The notes under the pieces: model-generated | What the model was told of the DNA's origin: nothing | Database searches by the model: none | Seen by the model: the letters and a program-made list of their open reading frames with translations, nothing else | Position numbers and translations under genes: made by a program | In this document: positions 15,980 to 24,948 of the stretch, in pieces | Numbering within the stretch: position 1 is the first letter of the stretch | Layout of the letters: each line of letters opens with the position of its first letter | Source: Lentisphaerota bacterium | Lineage (GTDB): Bacteria > Verrucomicrobiota > Kiritimatiellia > UBA8416 > VGWJ01 | Assembly: GCA_016873635.1 (NCBI GenBank) | Contig: VGWJ01000004.1 | Coordinates: 1 to 64,000, forward strand | Direction of reading: 5' to 3' | DNA length: 64,000 bases

Positions 15980-18442
15980 GTGAAGTACGGCCATTTCGAC
16001 CGGTCCAGGCGCGAATACGTGATCCGGAACCCCGCCACCCCCCTGCCCTGGATCAACTACCTGGGCACGCAGGAGTTCTTCGGCATGATCTCCAATTCGG
16101 GCGGCGGCTACTGCTTCATGATCGACGCCCGCAAACGCCGCATCACCCGCTACCGCTACAACAATGTCCCCATGGATTCGGGCGGGCGCTACCTGTACGT
16201 CAGGGACGAGCGGACGCGCAAGTTCTGGGCGCCGGGCTGGATGCCGGTCAAGGCCGATCTCGATTTCTACGAATGCCGTCACGGATTGGGCTACACCGTC
16301 ATAACCGGCGAGAAGGACGGCATCCGGGTCGCGACGCGCTACTTCGTTCCCTTCAACGAAAGCTGCGAAATCTGGGAAACCGACGTAACGAATACCGGCC
16401 GCGGGACGAGAACCTTCACCCTGTTCAGCTTTGTCGAGTTCTGCCTCTGGGAGGCCCTCAACGACGCCACCAACCTCCAGCGCACCCTCAACCTCGGCGA
16501 GGTCGAGATCGACGGCAGCACCATTTACCACGTGACGGAATACCGCGAACGGCGCAGCCACTTCGCGTACTTCGCCGCAAGCGAGAAGATCGACGGCTAC
16601 GACACCGATTCCGAGGCCTTTCTCGGCAGGTACAACGGCTTCCACGAGCCCCGCGCCGTGGCCGAAGGCCGGAGCGGAAACTCCGTCGCCTGCGGATGGA
16701 ATCCCTGCGGCTCGCACTCCATCCGCATGACGCTCAAGCCGGGCGAAACGAAGAAGCTGAACTTCCTGCTGGGCTACGCGGAGAATCCCGAAGACGAGAA
16801 GTTCAGCGCGCCCGGCGTGCTGAACAAGAAACGCGTCAGGGCCACGATCGGGAAGTACCTCAAGCGGCGCAATTCGGAGCAGGCTTTCAGGGCCCTGGCC
16901 AGGGAATGGGACGACCTTACCGGACGCTTCCAGGCGGAAACGCCGTACGAGAACCTGAACATGATGGTCAACACCTGGAACCAGTACCAGTGCGTCACGA
17001 CCTACAACATGGCCCGCTCGACCTCCTACTACGAGACGGGAATCGGGCGCGGCATCGGCTACCGCGACGCCTGCCAGGATCTCTACGGCGCGGTGCACAT
17101 CATGCCGCCGGAGCGGTCGCGGCAGCGGATTCTCGATCTCGCGGCGATCCAGTGGCGGAACGGGGCGACGTACCACCAGTACCAGCCGCTCGACAAGAAG
17201 GGCAACGCCACCATCGGCGTGGGGTTCAACGACGACCCGCTGTGGCTGATCCTGGGAACGGCCACCTACATCAAGGAAACGGGCGACTGGTCGATCCTGG
17301 ACGAGCAGGCCCAGTTCGACAACAACCCGGACGAAACCGCCACGCTCTACGAGCACCTGATCATCTCGGTCAGGCACATCATGAGGAACCGCGGCCCGCA
17401 CGGCCTGCCGCTCATCGGGCGCGCGGACTGGAACGACTGCCTGAACCTGATCATGACCGGCATCAAGCCCGGCGACACCTTCCAGGGCGACGCCACGCAC
17501 GCCAGCCTGAACGACGAGATCGGCAGCGTGCCCGAAAGCCTGATGATCGCCGGGCAGTTTGTCTGGGCGGCGAGCGAGTTCATGCGCATGGCCGAGCACA
17601 GGAAGGACGCGAAAAACGCCCGGATGGCCGCCCGGGCCGCGCAGGCGATGCGGGACGCGATCGTCAGGCACGCCTGGGACGGCGAATGGTTCGTGCGCGC
17701 TTTCGACCGGTTCGGAAAGAAGATCGGTTCGCGGCACAACGCGGAAGGGCAGATCTTCGCGGAATCGCACGGCTGGATCGGCATGGCCGAGGTGGGCAAG
17801 GAGAACGGCATGCTCGCCCGGGCCCTGGACGCCGTCAAAGAGCGCCTTTTCTCGCGCCACGGCATAGTCCTGCAGCAGCCCGCCTACACCGCGTACAACT
17901 TCTACTGGGGCGAGATGACCTCCTACCCGCCGGGAGTGAAGGAAAACGCCGGCATCTTCTGCCAGCCCACGGGATGGCTGACCATCTCGGAGTGCAACGT
18001 GGGCCGCGGCGACCGGGCCATGGAATACTACAGGTCCATCTGCCCGGCGGAGCGCGAGGAGATCAGCGACGTCCACCGCTGCGAGCCGTACGTCTACGCC
18101 CAGATGATCGCGGGGCCGGATTCCGCGCGCTTCGGCGAGGCCAAGAACTCCTGGCTCACCGGAACGGCCGCGTCGTCCTTCCTCGCGGTCTCGCAGTACA
18201 TCCTCGGAATCAAGCCCGGCTACGACGGCCTGCTGATCGACCCCTGCATCCCGAAGGAGTGGGACGGGTTCAAGGTGCGGCGCAGGTTCCGCAACGCCGT
18301 CTACCGGATCGAGGTGACCAATCCCTCGCACGTGAGCAAGGGCGTGCGCAGCGTCGCGGTTGACGGCCGGAAAATCGAGGGCCGCACGCTGCCCGACTTC
18401 CGCGACGGCAAGACCCACAAGGTCGAAGTCGTGATGGGATGA
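15980..18442 (+). CDS. Cellobiose phosphorylase, family GH94
   Basis: 820 aa. The start MKYGHFDRSRREYVI and TPLPWINYLGTQEFFGMIS, the segment RYRYNNVPMDSGGRYLYV, and the catalytic-domain motifs YRDACQDLYGAV, GRADWNDCLNL (general acid Asp at 486) and GEMTSYPPGVKENAGIF align closely with cellobiose phosphorylases rather than the chitobiose enzyme. It would convert cellobiose plus phosphate to glucose-1-phosphate and glucose in the cytoplasm. The GTG at 15980 has AAAGGAG 7 bases upstream and is the only plausible start for the conserved N-terminus. It may work with the AGE epimerase at 4171. An operator-like palindrome lies upstream. Confidence 0.92.
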   Translation: MKYGHFDRSRREYVIRNPATPLPWINYLGTQEFFGMISNSGGGYCFMIDARKRRITRYRYNNVPMDSGGRYLYVRDERTRKFWAPGWMPVKADLDFYECRHGLGYTVITGEKDGIRVATRYFVPFNESCEIWETDVTNTGRGTRTFTLFSFVEFCLWEALNDATNLQRTLNLGEVEIDGSTIYHVTEYRERRSHFAYFAASEKIDGYDTDSEAFLGRYNGFHEPRAVAEGRSGNSVACGWNPCGSHSIRMTLKPGETKKLNFLLGYAENPEDEKFSAPGVLNKKRVRATIGKYLKRRNSEQAFRALAREWDDLTGRFQAETPYENLNMMVNTWNQYQCVTTYNMARSTSYYETGIGRGIGYRDACQDLYGAVHIMPPERSRQRILDLAAIQWRNGATYHQYQPLDKKGNATIGVGFNDDPLWLILGTATYIKETGDWSILDEQAQFDNNPDETATLYEHLIISVRHIMRNRGPHGLPLIGRADWNDCLNLIMTGIKPGDTFQGDATHASLNDEIGSVPESLMIAGQFVWAASEFMRMAEHRKDAKNARMAARAAQAMRDAIVRHAWDGEWFVRAFDRFGKKIGSRHNAEGQIFAESHGWIGMAEVGKENGMLARALDAVKERLFSRHGIVLQQPAYTAYNFYWGEMTSYPPGVKENAGIFCQPTGWLTISECNVGRGDRAMEYYRSICPAEREEISDVHRCEPYVYAQMIAGPDSARFGEAKNSWLTGTAASSFLAVSQYILGIKPGYDGLLIDPCIPKEWDGFKVRRRFRNAVYRIEVTNPSHVSKGVRSVAVDGRKIEGRTLPDFRDGKTHKVEVVMG

Positions 18443-18552
18443 CGGGCGCGGGAGGGACGTCCGCCCGCCGCGGCGTGAGGCCCCCGCCGGGCCGCCGCGA
18501 ACGGCAGGCGAACCGGCGCGAGCCTGTCGGAACGCGCGGGCGGAGGCGCGCT

Positions 18553-19662
18553 CTACGGGTCCAGCGCGCCCCTGGCCAGGCCGGCCGGGAGGGCCGGCGG
18601 CCGCGCGCAGGAACTCCCGAGCATGACGTGCCGCCCCTTCAGCGAAGCTTCGTGCACGGCGTGCATGATGTCCAGAACGTGAAACGCCAGCGCGCCGCTC
18701 GCGCGGTGCGGACGGCCCGGCCGAAGCAGCGCGCAGGCCATGTCGGCCACGCCCGTGCCGCGGTTGATGTCGGCGACGTGCGTCAGCGCCACCTCCTTCC
18801 ACTCCCTCTCGCCCTGCAGGCGCATTTTCACCGGGCCTCCGAAACCGTTCGGATCCGGAACCTGCAGCGAGCCCTTGCTGCCGTACACCTGTATGCAGGG
18901 CAGGTCATGCGCCCACACGTCGAAGCTGGTGACGAGCGTGCCGATCGCGCCGTTCGCGAAATCCATCACCGCGGCGACATGCGTCGGAACCTCCACCGGG
19001 ACGACTTTGCCGTGCTTCTTCGCGCTCGTGATCGTGCGCGTCGGAAAGCTGATCCGGGCGGATCCCGTCACCCGCCTGACCGGTCCCAGCAGGTTCACCA
19101 GGGCCGTCAGGTAGTACGGCCCCATGTCGAACATCGGTCCCCCGCCCTTCTCGTAGTAGAACTCCGGGTCGGGGTGCCAGCTCTCGTGGCCGTGGCACAT
19201 CATGAAAGCCGTGGCCCCCACGGGGTCGCCGATCAGGCCGTCGTCGATCAGCTTCCGGCAGGTCTGGATGCCGCCGCCCATGAACGTGTCCGGCGCGTTG
19301 CCCACCAGCAGGTTCTTCTCCTTCGCCAGCGCCAGAAGGCGCCGCCCCTGCGCGCGCGTGACGGTCAGCGGCTTCTCGCCGTACACGTGCTTGCCGGCTT
19401 TCAGCGCCTTCATGGCCACGGCGTAATGCGCCTTGGGGATCGTCAGGTTCACCACGATCCTGATCCCGGGATCCTTCAGCAGTTTCCCGACCGTCATGGC
19501 CTTGACGCCGGGGTTCTCCGCGGCCTTCGCCCGGGCGCGCTGCGGGTCGAGGTCCGCGCAGGCGGCGAGGTCGAGAATGTGGCCGTAGACTTCCCGCATC
19601 ATCCTGAAGTAAATCCCGCTGATATTGCCGCAGCCGACGATGCCGACCTTGATTCCGTCCAC
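18553..19662 (-). CDS. Gfo/Idh/MocA-family NAD(P)-dependent oxidoreductase
   Basis: 369 aa. Rossmann fold at the N-terminus with [16 protein letters not shown], then [11 protein letters not shown], and the sugar-dehydrogenase motif [16 protein letters not shown] (catalytic-site Lys in EKP). The C-terminal beta-sheet domain includes [22 protein letters not shown], whose [11 protein letters not shown] is typical of sugar dehydrogenases or scyllo-inositol-type enzymes. The GTG start is chosen for the AAGGAG 5 bases upstream. A long same-frame extension exists but lacks a binding site. It converges with the GH94 gene and lies downstream of prfB. Substrate unknown, probably a sugar or cyclitol. 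Confidence 0.88.
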   Translation of the reverse strand: MDGIKVGIVGCGNISGIYFRMMREVYGHILDLAACADLDPQRARAKAAENPGVKAMTVGKLLKDPGIRIVVNLTIPKAHYAVAMKALKAGKHVYGEKPLTVTRAQGRRLLALAKEKNLLVGNAPDTFMGGGIQTCRKLIDDGLIGDPVGATAFMMCHGHESWHPDPEFYYEKGGGPMFDMGPYYLTALVNLLGPVRRVTGSARISFPTRTITSAKKHGKVVPVEVPTHVAAVMDFANGAIGTLVTSFDVWAHDLPCIQVYGSKGSLQVPDPNGFGGPVKMRLQGEREWKEVALTHVADINRGTGVADMACALLRPGRPHRASGALAFHVLDIMHAVHEASLKGRHVMLGSSCARPPALPAGLARGALDP

Positions 19663-19750
19663 GTTTTCTCCTTCTTGAACCGCGGTTGAGCGGGCAATTG
19701 CCGCCAATAACCGGCCCGCGCGCAGCGCGAGGGAACTGCTCTTTCTAGGC

Positions 19751-20864
19751 TTATTTCTTCTCCGCCGTCCGGCGCAGGTACGCTTCGATGAACGGCGCCA
19801 GCGCGCCGTCCAGGACCGCGTTGACGTTCGACGTCTCGCAGCCCGTGCGGTGGTCCTTGACCAGCGTGTAAGGCTGCAGCACGTACGAGCGGATCTGGCT
19901 GCCCCACGCGATCTCGCCCTTCTCGCCGTACATCTTCTCCATGTCGCGCCGCTTCTGGTCCTGCATCAGCTCGTACAGCCGCGCCCGCAGCATCTTCATG
20001 GCCCTGGAACGGTTCTTGTGCTGCGAGCGCTCGGCCTGGCAGGCCACCTGGATGCCGGTGGGCAGGTGCGTGAGGCGCACCGCGGAATCGGTGGTGTTCA
20101 CGTGCTGCCCGCCTTTCCCGCTGGAGCGGTAGGTATCCACGCGCAGATCGTCTTCGCTGATCTCGACCTCGATGTCATCGCCCACGTCGGCCACCACGTC
20201 CAGGGCCGCGAACGAAGTATGCCGCCGCTTGTTGGCGTCGAAAGGGCTGATGCGCACCAGGCGGTGAACCCCGCGCTCGGCCTTCATGCGGCCGTACGCG
20301 GAAGGCCCCGTGACGGCGAAAGTCACGCTGCGGATGCCCACTTCGTCGCCGGGCTGGTAGTCCAGCACCTCGACCGCGTAGTCCTGCTCCTGGCAGTAGC
20401 GCCGGTACATGCGGAACAGCATGTCGGCCCAGTCGCAGGAGTCCGTCCCGCCGGCGCCGGCGTGCAGGGTCAGGAACGCGTCGTGCCCGTCGAGCTCGCC
20501 CCCCAGCAGGCACTGCGTTTCGAGCGCGCCGCGCAGCCGCTCGGCACGCCCCAGGGCCGCCTCGACCTCGCCCGCGGCTTCCCGGCGATGCGCCTCGTCG
20601 CTCTCGCTCTCCGCGAGCTCGATCAGGACGGCCACGTCGTCGAGGGCCGACTTCAGTTCCGCGAGGGGCTTGAGCGCGGCGCGGTGGCGGTTGGCCTCCT
20701 CGACGGACGCGCGCGCGGACGCCTGGTCGTTCCAGAAATCGGGGCGGGCCGCGCGCTCCTCCAGTTCCGCGAGCTGCTTCTCGCGCCGCTCCGCGTCAAA
20801 GATACCCCCTGATCCGGGCCAGTTTCCGCCCCAGATCCGCCAGTCTTGTCTTCAGTTCTTCCAT
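19751..20864 (-). CDS. prfB: Peptide chain release factor 2, with programmed +1 frameshift
   Basis: 370 aa after frameshifting. It recognises UGA and UAA stops. The first frame runs 22 codons (start MEELKTRL) from the ATG at 20864 to CTT-TGA at 20801-20796; a +1 shift at CTT then reads GAC at 20797 and continues to 19751. The decoding tripeptide SPF (in [15 protein letters not shown]) and the GGQ motif ([16 protein letters not shown]) are both present. Binding site upstream of the ATG is weak. It is the last gene of the long minus-strand run that starts near ispF. A heptamer array lies at 20882-20909 just upstream. Confidence 0.95.
20796..20810 (-). promoter_or_regulatory. prfB frameshift site
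   Basis: The minus strand reads AGGGGGTATCTTTGA: an internal Shine-Dalgarno-like AGGGGG (20810-20805), spacer TAT, slippery CTT and the in-frame stop TGA. This is identical to the Escherichia coli RF2 autoregulatory site, where low RF2 allows ribosomes to slip +1. Confidence 0.95.
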
Positions 20865-20881
20865 GCCTGGATCTTTCCCGC

Positions 20882-20909
20882 TTTCCGGTTTTCGGTGTTC
20901 GGTTGTCGG
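20882..20909. repeat. Heptamer array between lnt and prfB
   Basis: Four consecutive units TTTCCGG, TTTTCGG, TGTTCGG, TTGTCGG. Located 18 bp upstream of the prfB start (which lies on the minus strand) in the 111-bp gap after lnt. Confidence 0.8.
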
Positions 20910-20975
20910 AGCCCGCGGCGGGAAGCGTCGTTTTCCGGACGCCGGACACCGGGTACCCGTCCGCGGAGGCGCCGC

Positions 20976-22682
20976 TTACGTCCCGCGATCGGGGGAGGCT
21001 ACCACATCCCGCCCCCCTTTGAAGACCGAAAAGATGGCTGCGCCCAGTAGCGCGGCCGTGACCGCCGCGCAGGGAATGGCGAAACCCCAGTCGCCCACCC
21101 GGGTGTAGAAGGTCGGCGCCGCCCCGGGCGGCCGCGCCCGGACCTCGGAGGTTTTGCCGGCCATGGCCGCCAGCGCGTAGTCGTCCGCGGCGATGGTCTC
21201 CACCCTGCCCGCCGCGTCGATCATGCAGGTTACGCCGGTGTTGGCGGCGCGCACGGCGTCCACGCGGTTCTCCACGCACCGCAGCACGCAGTGGCTCAGG
21301 TGCTGCACCGGACCGGGCGTGCGGTCGAACCAGGCGTCGTTGGTCTGCACCACCAGGAAGCCCGCGCCGTTGAGCACCGACCGCCGCGCCAGCCGGGCCA
21401 CCGTATCCTCGAAGCAGATCAGCGTGGAGAAGGTGACCGGCGGCGACGCCAGCCGGAACACGGTGCTGGTGGCGCCGGCCGCGCAACTGAAGCCCAGCGG
21501 CGCGACCCGTTTGAGCGCGGGAATCGCGTCGTCGAACGGAATGTATTCGCCGAACGGCACGAGGTGCCGCTTGCGGTAGACCTGCGAGGCGACGCCGCCG
21601 GCCTCGAAGAGGATCGCGCTGTTGAACCACAGCTCGCGGCCGCCGGCGAAGACCACGTCCATGGTCCCCGCCAGGATCGGCGGCCCCGCCTCGGCCAGCT
21701 CGCGCGCGAGCCGTCCGCTCTCGTCGTCGGGCAGCGCGGCAAACCCCGGCACGGCCGTCTCGGGCCAGACAATCAGGTCCGGCCGCGTGCCCTGCGCCAC
21801 CAGCTCGGTCAGATACCTCAGGCGCGCGTGGATCTCCTCCGCGTAGCCGGCGGGCCACTTGCGTTCCTGCGCGATGCCGGGCTGGATCGCCGCCACCCGC
21901 ACCGCCGCGCCCCGCGCGCGTTCCGCGCGCGCGCGCGGCGCCGCGCGCATGCCGTGCATCCAGCACAGCGCGGCGGCCAGCAGACCCGCCATCAGCTCGA
22001 AGTGCGCGCGGCGCGGGCGGTTTTCGCGGTACACCGCGATCAGACGCAGAACCGTCAGCGCCAGCGCCGCGTTCAGCGCCATGACCACCGCCGACACCGC
22101 ATATACCCCGCCCCACTCCGCGACCTGGATCACCGCCAGGTTGCGGAACTGGCTTACGCCGAGCTGGTTCCAGGGAAAGCCCGTACAGAGCTCCGCGCGG
22201 CCGTACTCCAGTCCGACCCACAGCACGGGCAGCAGCAGGACCAGCCCGACGTTGCGCGCGCGGTTCTCCAGGCCGGTCAGGCCGAAGATCCAGGCGGCCA
22301 GCATGGCGAAGGCCCCCGTGTACAGCGCGCAGTAGGCCGCCAGCGCCAGCCAGCCCAGCGCCACGGCCGGCGCCGCCGCGACGGGCATCTGGCCGGTCTG
22401 CCACAAACGCAAAAGCCAGGACAGCGTAAGCAGCCAGAACGTCAGCCCGCTCAGGAAACCCCACCGGAAGGCCTCCCGCGGCCGTGTAAAGCGCGCCATC
22501 ACCAGCAGCGGCACGAAGGCCAGCCAGGCCGACTCGCCGCTCCTGAAAGGGGGATAGGCGCCGGCCAGCAGCAGGCCCGACGCCGACGCCGCCAGCGCCC
22601 GCAGCGCCGTCCCCCTGCCCGGGGGGAAGCGTGACGCACGGCACGCGGGCCGTCGCTGCGCGGTGTCCGGATCCGTATTCAT
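20976..22682 (-). CDS. lnt: Apolipoprotein N-acyltransferase
   Basis: 568 aa. An N-terminal set of hydrophobic helices (SGLLLAGAYPPFRSG, WLAFVPLLVMARF and following) leads into the nitrilase-like domain from about residue 265. The catalytic triad is visible as Glu in LIVWPETAVPGF, Lys in VYRKRHLVPFGEYIP and Cys in STLICFEDTVARL. It transfers the third acyl chain to the N-terminal Cys of lipoproteins on the periplasmic side of the inner membrane, so the organism is probably diderm. lspA lies at 32309. The start MNTDPD is chosen; an in-frame GTG five codons upstream is an alternative. Confidence 0.93.
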   Translation of the reverse strand: MNTDPDTAQRRPACRASRFPPGRGTALRALAASASGLLLAGAYPPFRSGESAWLAFVPLLVMARFTRPREAFRWGFLSGLTFWLLTLSWLLRLWQTGQMPVAAAPAVALGWLALAAYCALYTGAFAMLAAWIFGLTGLENRARNVGLVLLLPVLWVGLEYGRAELCTGFPWNQLGVSQFRNLAVIQVAEWGGVYAVSAVVMALNAALALTVLRLIAVYRENRPRRAHFELMAGLLAAALCWMHGMRAAPRARAERARGAAVRVAAIQPGIAQERKWPAGYAEEIHARLRYLTELVAQGTRPDLIVWPETAVPGFAALPDDESGRLARELAEAGPPILAGTMDVVFAGGRELWFNSAILFEAGGVASQVYRKRHLVPFGEYIPFDDAIPALKRVAPLGFSCAAGATSTVFRLASPPVTFSTLICFEDTVARLARRSVLNGAGFLVVQTNDAWFDRTPGPVQHLSHCVLRCVENRVDAVRAANTGVTCMIDAAGRVETIAADDYALAAMAGKTSEVRARPPGAAPTFYTRVGDWGFAIPCAAVTAALLGAAIFSVFKGGRDVVASPDRGT

Positions 22683-22867
22683 GCCGCCTCGCCGCACTGC
22701 CTGTTTTTCCTCACGCTGCCGCGCGGGCTGGCATCGTTGCGGCCCGCCCCGCCCATCATCGCCGCGATCGCGTCGAACGTGCCGCCCGGTCGCGGCACAA
22801 GCGGCCGCCGCGGCGCAGGTTGCAGCCGGCCCGGGCCGGTTCGTGCCGGAAGGCCGAACGGTGGCAT
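22679..22867 (-). CDS. Possible small protein between pfkB and lnt
   Basis: A 62-residue frame begins MPPFGLPARTGPG ten bases after the pfkB stop and its stop overlaps the lnt start (ATGA), as expected for translational coupling within an operon. There is no recognised domain; the middle GGTFDAIAAMMGGAG is the only segment unlike random GC-rich sequence. It fills the only large gap (196 bp) in this gene run. Weak. Confidence 0.25.
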   Translation of the reverse strand: MPPFGLPARTGPGRLQPAPRRPLVPRPGGTFDAIAAMMGGAGRNDASPRGSVRKNRQCGEAA

Positions 22868-22877
22868 GGCTCTGCGC

Positions 22878-23801
22878 TCATTGCCAGGCGAGCATCCTGG
22901 TCAATTCGCCGACGCGGCGCTCAATGTCTTCGCCCGCGAGGTTGGCCAGCCCGTCCAGCCCGAAGGCCTCCACCCCGAACGATCCAGTCACGCTGCCGAA
23001 CAGCAGCGCCTCCCTGACCGCGGCGTCGGTGATCTTGCTGGCCGCCGACAACCGGCCCATGAAACCGCCCGCGAAACAGTCGCCCGCGCCCGTGGGGTCG
23101 ACGACCTCTTCGACCGGGTAAGCCGGCACGATGAAAATGGCGGTTTTCGAGAAGAGGACGGCGCCGTGCTCGCCCTTCTTGATGACCACGTAGCGCGGCC
23201 CGCGCTCGAGCACGGCCGCGGCGCACTTGCGCAGGCTGTGCTCCCCCGTGAGCAGGCGCGCTTCGGCGTCGTTCAGCGTCAGCATGTGCACGCGCGCGAT
23301 GACCTCATCCAGCGCGGGGCGGGCCGTGGCGATCCAGAGATCCATCGTATCCGCCATGACGAACCGCGCCTGGAGCGTCTGTTCCAGAACGTGCAGCTGC
23401 AGTTCCGGCGAAATGTTGCCCAGCAGCAGCATCGGGGCGCGGCGGTAGGCCGCCGGAAGATCCGGACGGAAGTCCGCGAACACGTTCAGCTCGGTGGCCA
23501 GCGTGCGGCGGTTGATCATGTCCGGCTCGTACACGCCCGACCAGCGGAAGGTGCGGCCCGGCGCGTGCCGGAGCCCGGCCAGGTCGATTCCGAAGCCCTT
23601 GTACAGCGCGATGGACTCGGCGGGGAAGTCCGCGCCGACCACGCCGACCATGCCCACGCCGGTGAAGAACGACGCCGCCGCGCAGGCGTAGCTCGCCGAC
23701 CCGCCCAGCGCGTCCGCGCGCCGCCGCGCCGGCGTTTCGATCGTATCGATGCCGATCGAGCCGACCACCACGAGCCGCACGTCCGTTCCGTTCTCCGGCA
23801 T
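22878..23801 (-). CDS. PfkB-family carbohydrate/nucleoside kinase
   Basis: 307 aa. Begins VRLVVVGSIGIDTIETP and LGGSASYACAAASFF (PfkB signature 1 region), and near the C-terminus EEVVDPTGAGDCFAGGFMG is PfkB signature 2 with the catalytic Asp. Members phosphorylate ribose, adenosine, fructose or similar. The overall layout resembles adenosine-kinase/ribokinase-like proteins conserved next to housekeeping genes in PVC bacteria; the substrate is not determinable. GGAAGGAG precedes the ATG by 8 bases. The ThiE-like gene ends two bases before it, so they are co-transcribed. Confidence 0.88.
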   Translation of the reverse strand: MPENGTDVRLVVVGSIGIDTIETPARRRADALGGSASYACAAASFFTGVGMVGVVGADFPAESIALYKGFGIDLAGLRHAPGRTFRWSGVYEPDMINRRTLATELNVFADFRPDLPAAYRRAPMLLLGNISPELQLHVLEQTLQARFVMADTMDLWIATARPALDEVIARVHMLTLNDAEARLLTGEHSLRKCAAAVLERGPRYVVIKKGEHGAVLFSKTAIFIVPAYPVEEVVDPTGAGDCFAGGFMGRLSAASKITDAAVREALLFGSVTGSFGVEAFGLDGLANLAGEDIERRVGELTRMLAWQ

Positions 23802-23803
23802 GC

Positions 23804-24397
23804 TCAGAAGCTCCTTCCCAGCAGCCGCGAGTACGCCGCCACCTGGCGCGTCAGGTCGCCGGCCGGGTCGAGGCGGCCCGCGTCCAGGCACAGCCGCAGC
23901 AGACCCGCTTCGACCATGCGCCCCGCCTCCTCGACGCCCGCGATGCCGCCCGCGAACAGCGGAATGCCGGCCCGCGCGCCGAGATCGGCGAAGTCCGAGC
24001 GGCACCGCACGCCGGCCTCGTGCACGAGGTAATCGGCGCCCACGGCCACCGCCAGGCGCGCCTCGTCGCGCGTGCGCGACGACAGGCCCACCATCCCGCC
24101 TTCGCCCAGCAGGCTGCGCGCCTCGGCGATCGCGGCGTCCGCCGCGTCAAGGTGAAGGCCGTCCGCCCCCACCTCCCGCGCCAGGGCGGCGTCGCCGCCG
24201 ATCACCAGCAGCGCGTCGTCCCGCCGGCAAACCGTCACGGCGCGCGCCACCGCCTCGCGCCCGGCCGCGGCCGCGCCGCGCAGCCGCAGCATGTCCGCGC
24301 CCCCGGCGATGGCCGCGGCGCACAGATCGGGCACGCCGTCCGCCGGGACCGCCGCGACGTCCAGGACCAGGCAAAGGAAAGCGTCCTCCAGTCTCAC
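23804..24397 (-). CDS. ThiE-like thiamine-phosphate-synthase-fold protein
   Basis: 197 aa TIM-barrel. GADMLRLRG, DALLVIGGDAALAREVGADGLHLDAAD and GIPLFAGGI follow the order of ThiE (substrate phosphate site, GADG-x-H-L, GGI). The usual Q-x-R-x-K segment after the second strand is degenerate: LRLRGAAAAGREA has no Lys at the expected place, and no other thiamine gene is nearby. It may be a divergent ThiE or a TenI-like regulator of different function. GTG start 12 bases after the amaP stop. Confidence 0.7.
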   Translation of the reverse strand: MRLEDAFLCLVLDVAAVPADGVPDLCAAAIAGGADMLRLRGAAAAGREAVARAVTVCRRDDALLVIGGDAALAREVGADGLHLDAADAAIAEARSLLGEGGMVGLSSRTRDEARLAVAVGADYLVHEAGVRCRSDFADLGARAGIPLFAGGIAGVEEAGRMVEAGLLRLCLDAGRLDPAGDLTRQVAAYSRLLGRSF

Positions 24398-24409
24398 CTC
24401 AGGGGCGCC

Positions 24410-24934
24410 TCACTGCGGCTTGTGCTCCGACACGACTTCGCTCACGCTGACGACGACGCGCCGGATCTCCCCGATGCCGAGCCCGTTGGTGACGCTTTCG
24501 CGGACGCGGCGCTGCAGCAGCTCGCAGACCTCGTGTATCTGGGGCCCCGCCTTGACGCGCACGTCGACGTTGATGTCCAGCGCGCGGCGCAGCGGCACGA
24601 TTTCCGGACGCATCCTGACCACGGAAGGGAACTCCGCGGCCAGCTTGGCCACGTAGTCGGCGATGGCCTCGGTGCTCATGCGCACCTTGCCGCCCTCGGC
24701 GTCGAACGTCAGGTAGCGCGGCCGCCGCGTCCGGACCGCGGTGAGCACGAAAAGCGCCACCAGGCACAGCAGGAACAGGCCCGCGCTCACGGCCTTGACG
24801 CGGCCCAGCCCGGTGAGGCCGACCTTCAACAGATCCCAACGCGCGCCCGAGAAAGGCGCCGTCAGCAGAAGCGCCCCCACGAAAGCCAGCAGCGCCAGGA
24901 TCAGCAACTGAACGATGACATTGATCAGCTTCAT
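24410..24934 (-). CDS. amaP: AmaP-like Asp23 membrane-anchor protein
   Basis: 174 aa. Two hydrophobic helices at about residues 5-27 (LINVIVQLLILALLAFVGAL) and 45-66 (AVSAGLFLLCLVALFVLTAV), then a cytoplasmic Asp23-like domain (MSTEAIADYVAKLAAEFPSV ... LDINVDVRVKAGPQIHEV ... VVVSVSEV). In Gram-positive bacteria AmaP anchors the Asp23 alkaline-shock/cell-envelope stress protein to the membrane; in PVC bacteria the role is not established. No separate Asp23 gene is adjacent here. It sits between ricT and the ThiE-like gene with 12-14 bp gaps. Confidence 0.8.
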   Translation of the reverse strand: MKLINVIVQLLILALLAFVGALLLTAPFSGARWDLLKVGLTGLGRVKAVSAGLFLLCLVALFVLTAVRTRRPRYLTFDAEGGKVRMSTEAIADYVAKLAAEFPSVVRMRPEIVPLRRALDINVDVRVKAGPQIHEVCELLQRRVRESVTNGLGIGEIRRVVVSVSEVVSEHKPQ

Positions 24935-24948
24935 GGTTCTTCCTCCGC

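Noticed and set aside
15662-18802. 1046-residue minus-strand frame opposite GH94
   Set aside because: Antisense shadow; low-complexity composition and no start signal.
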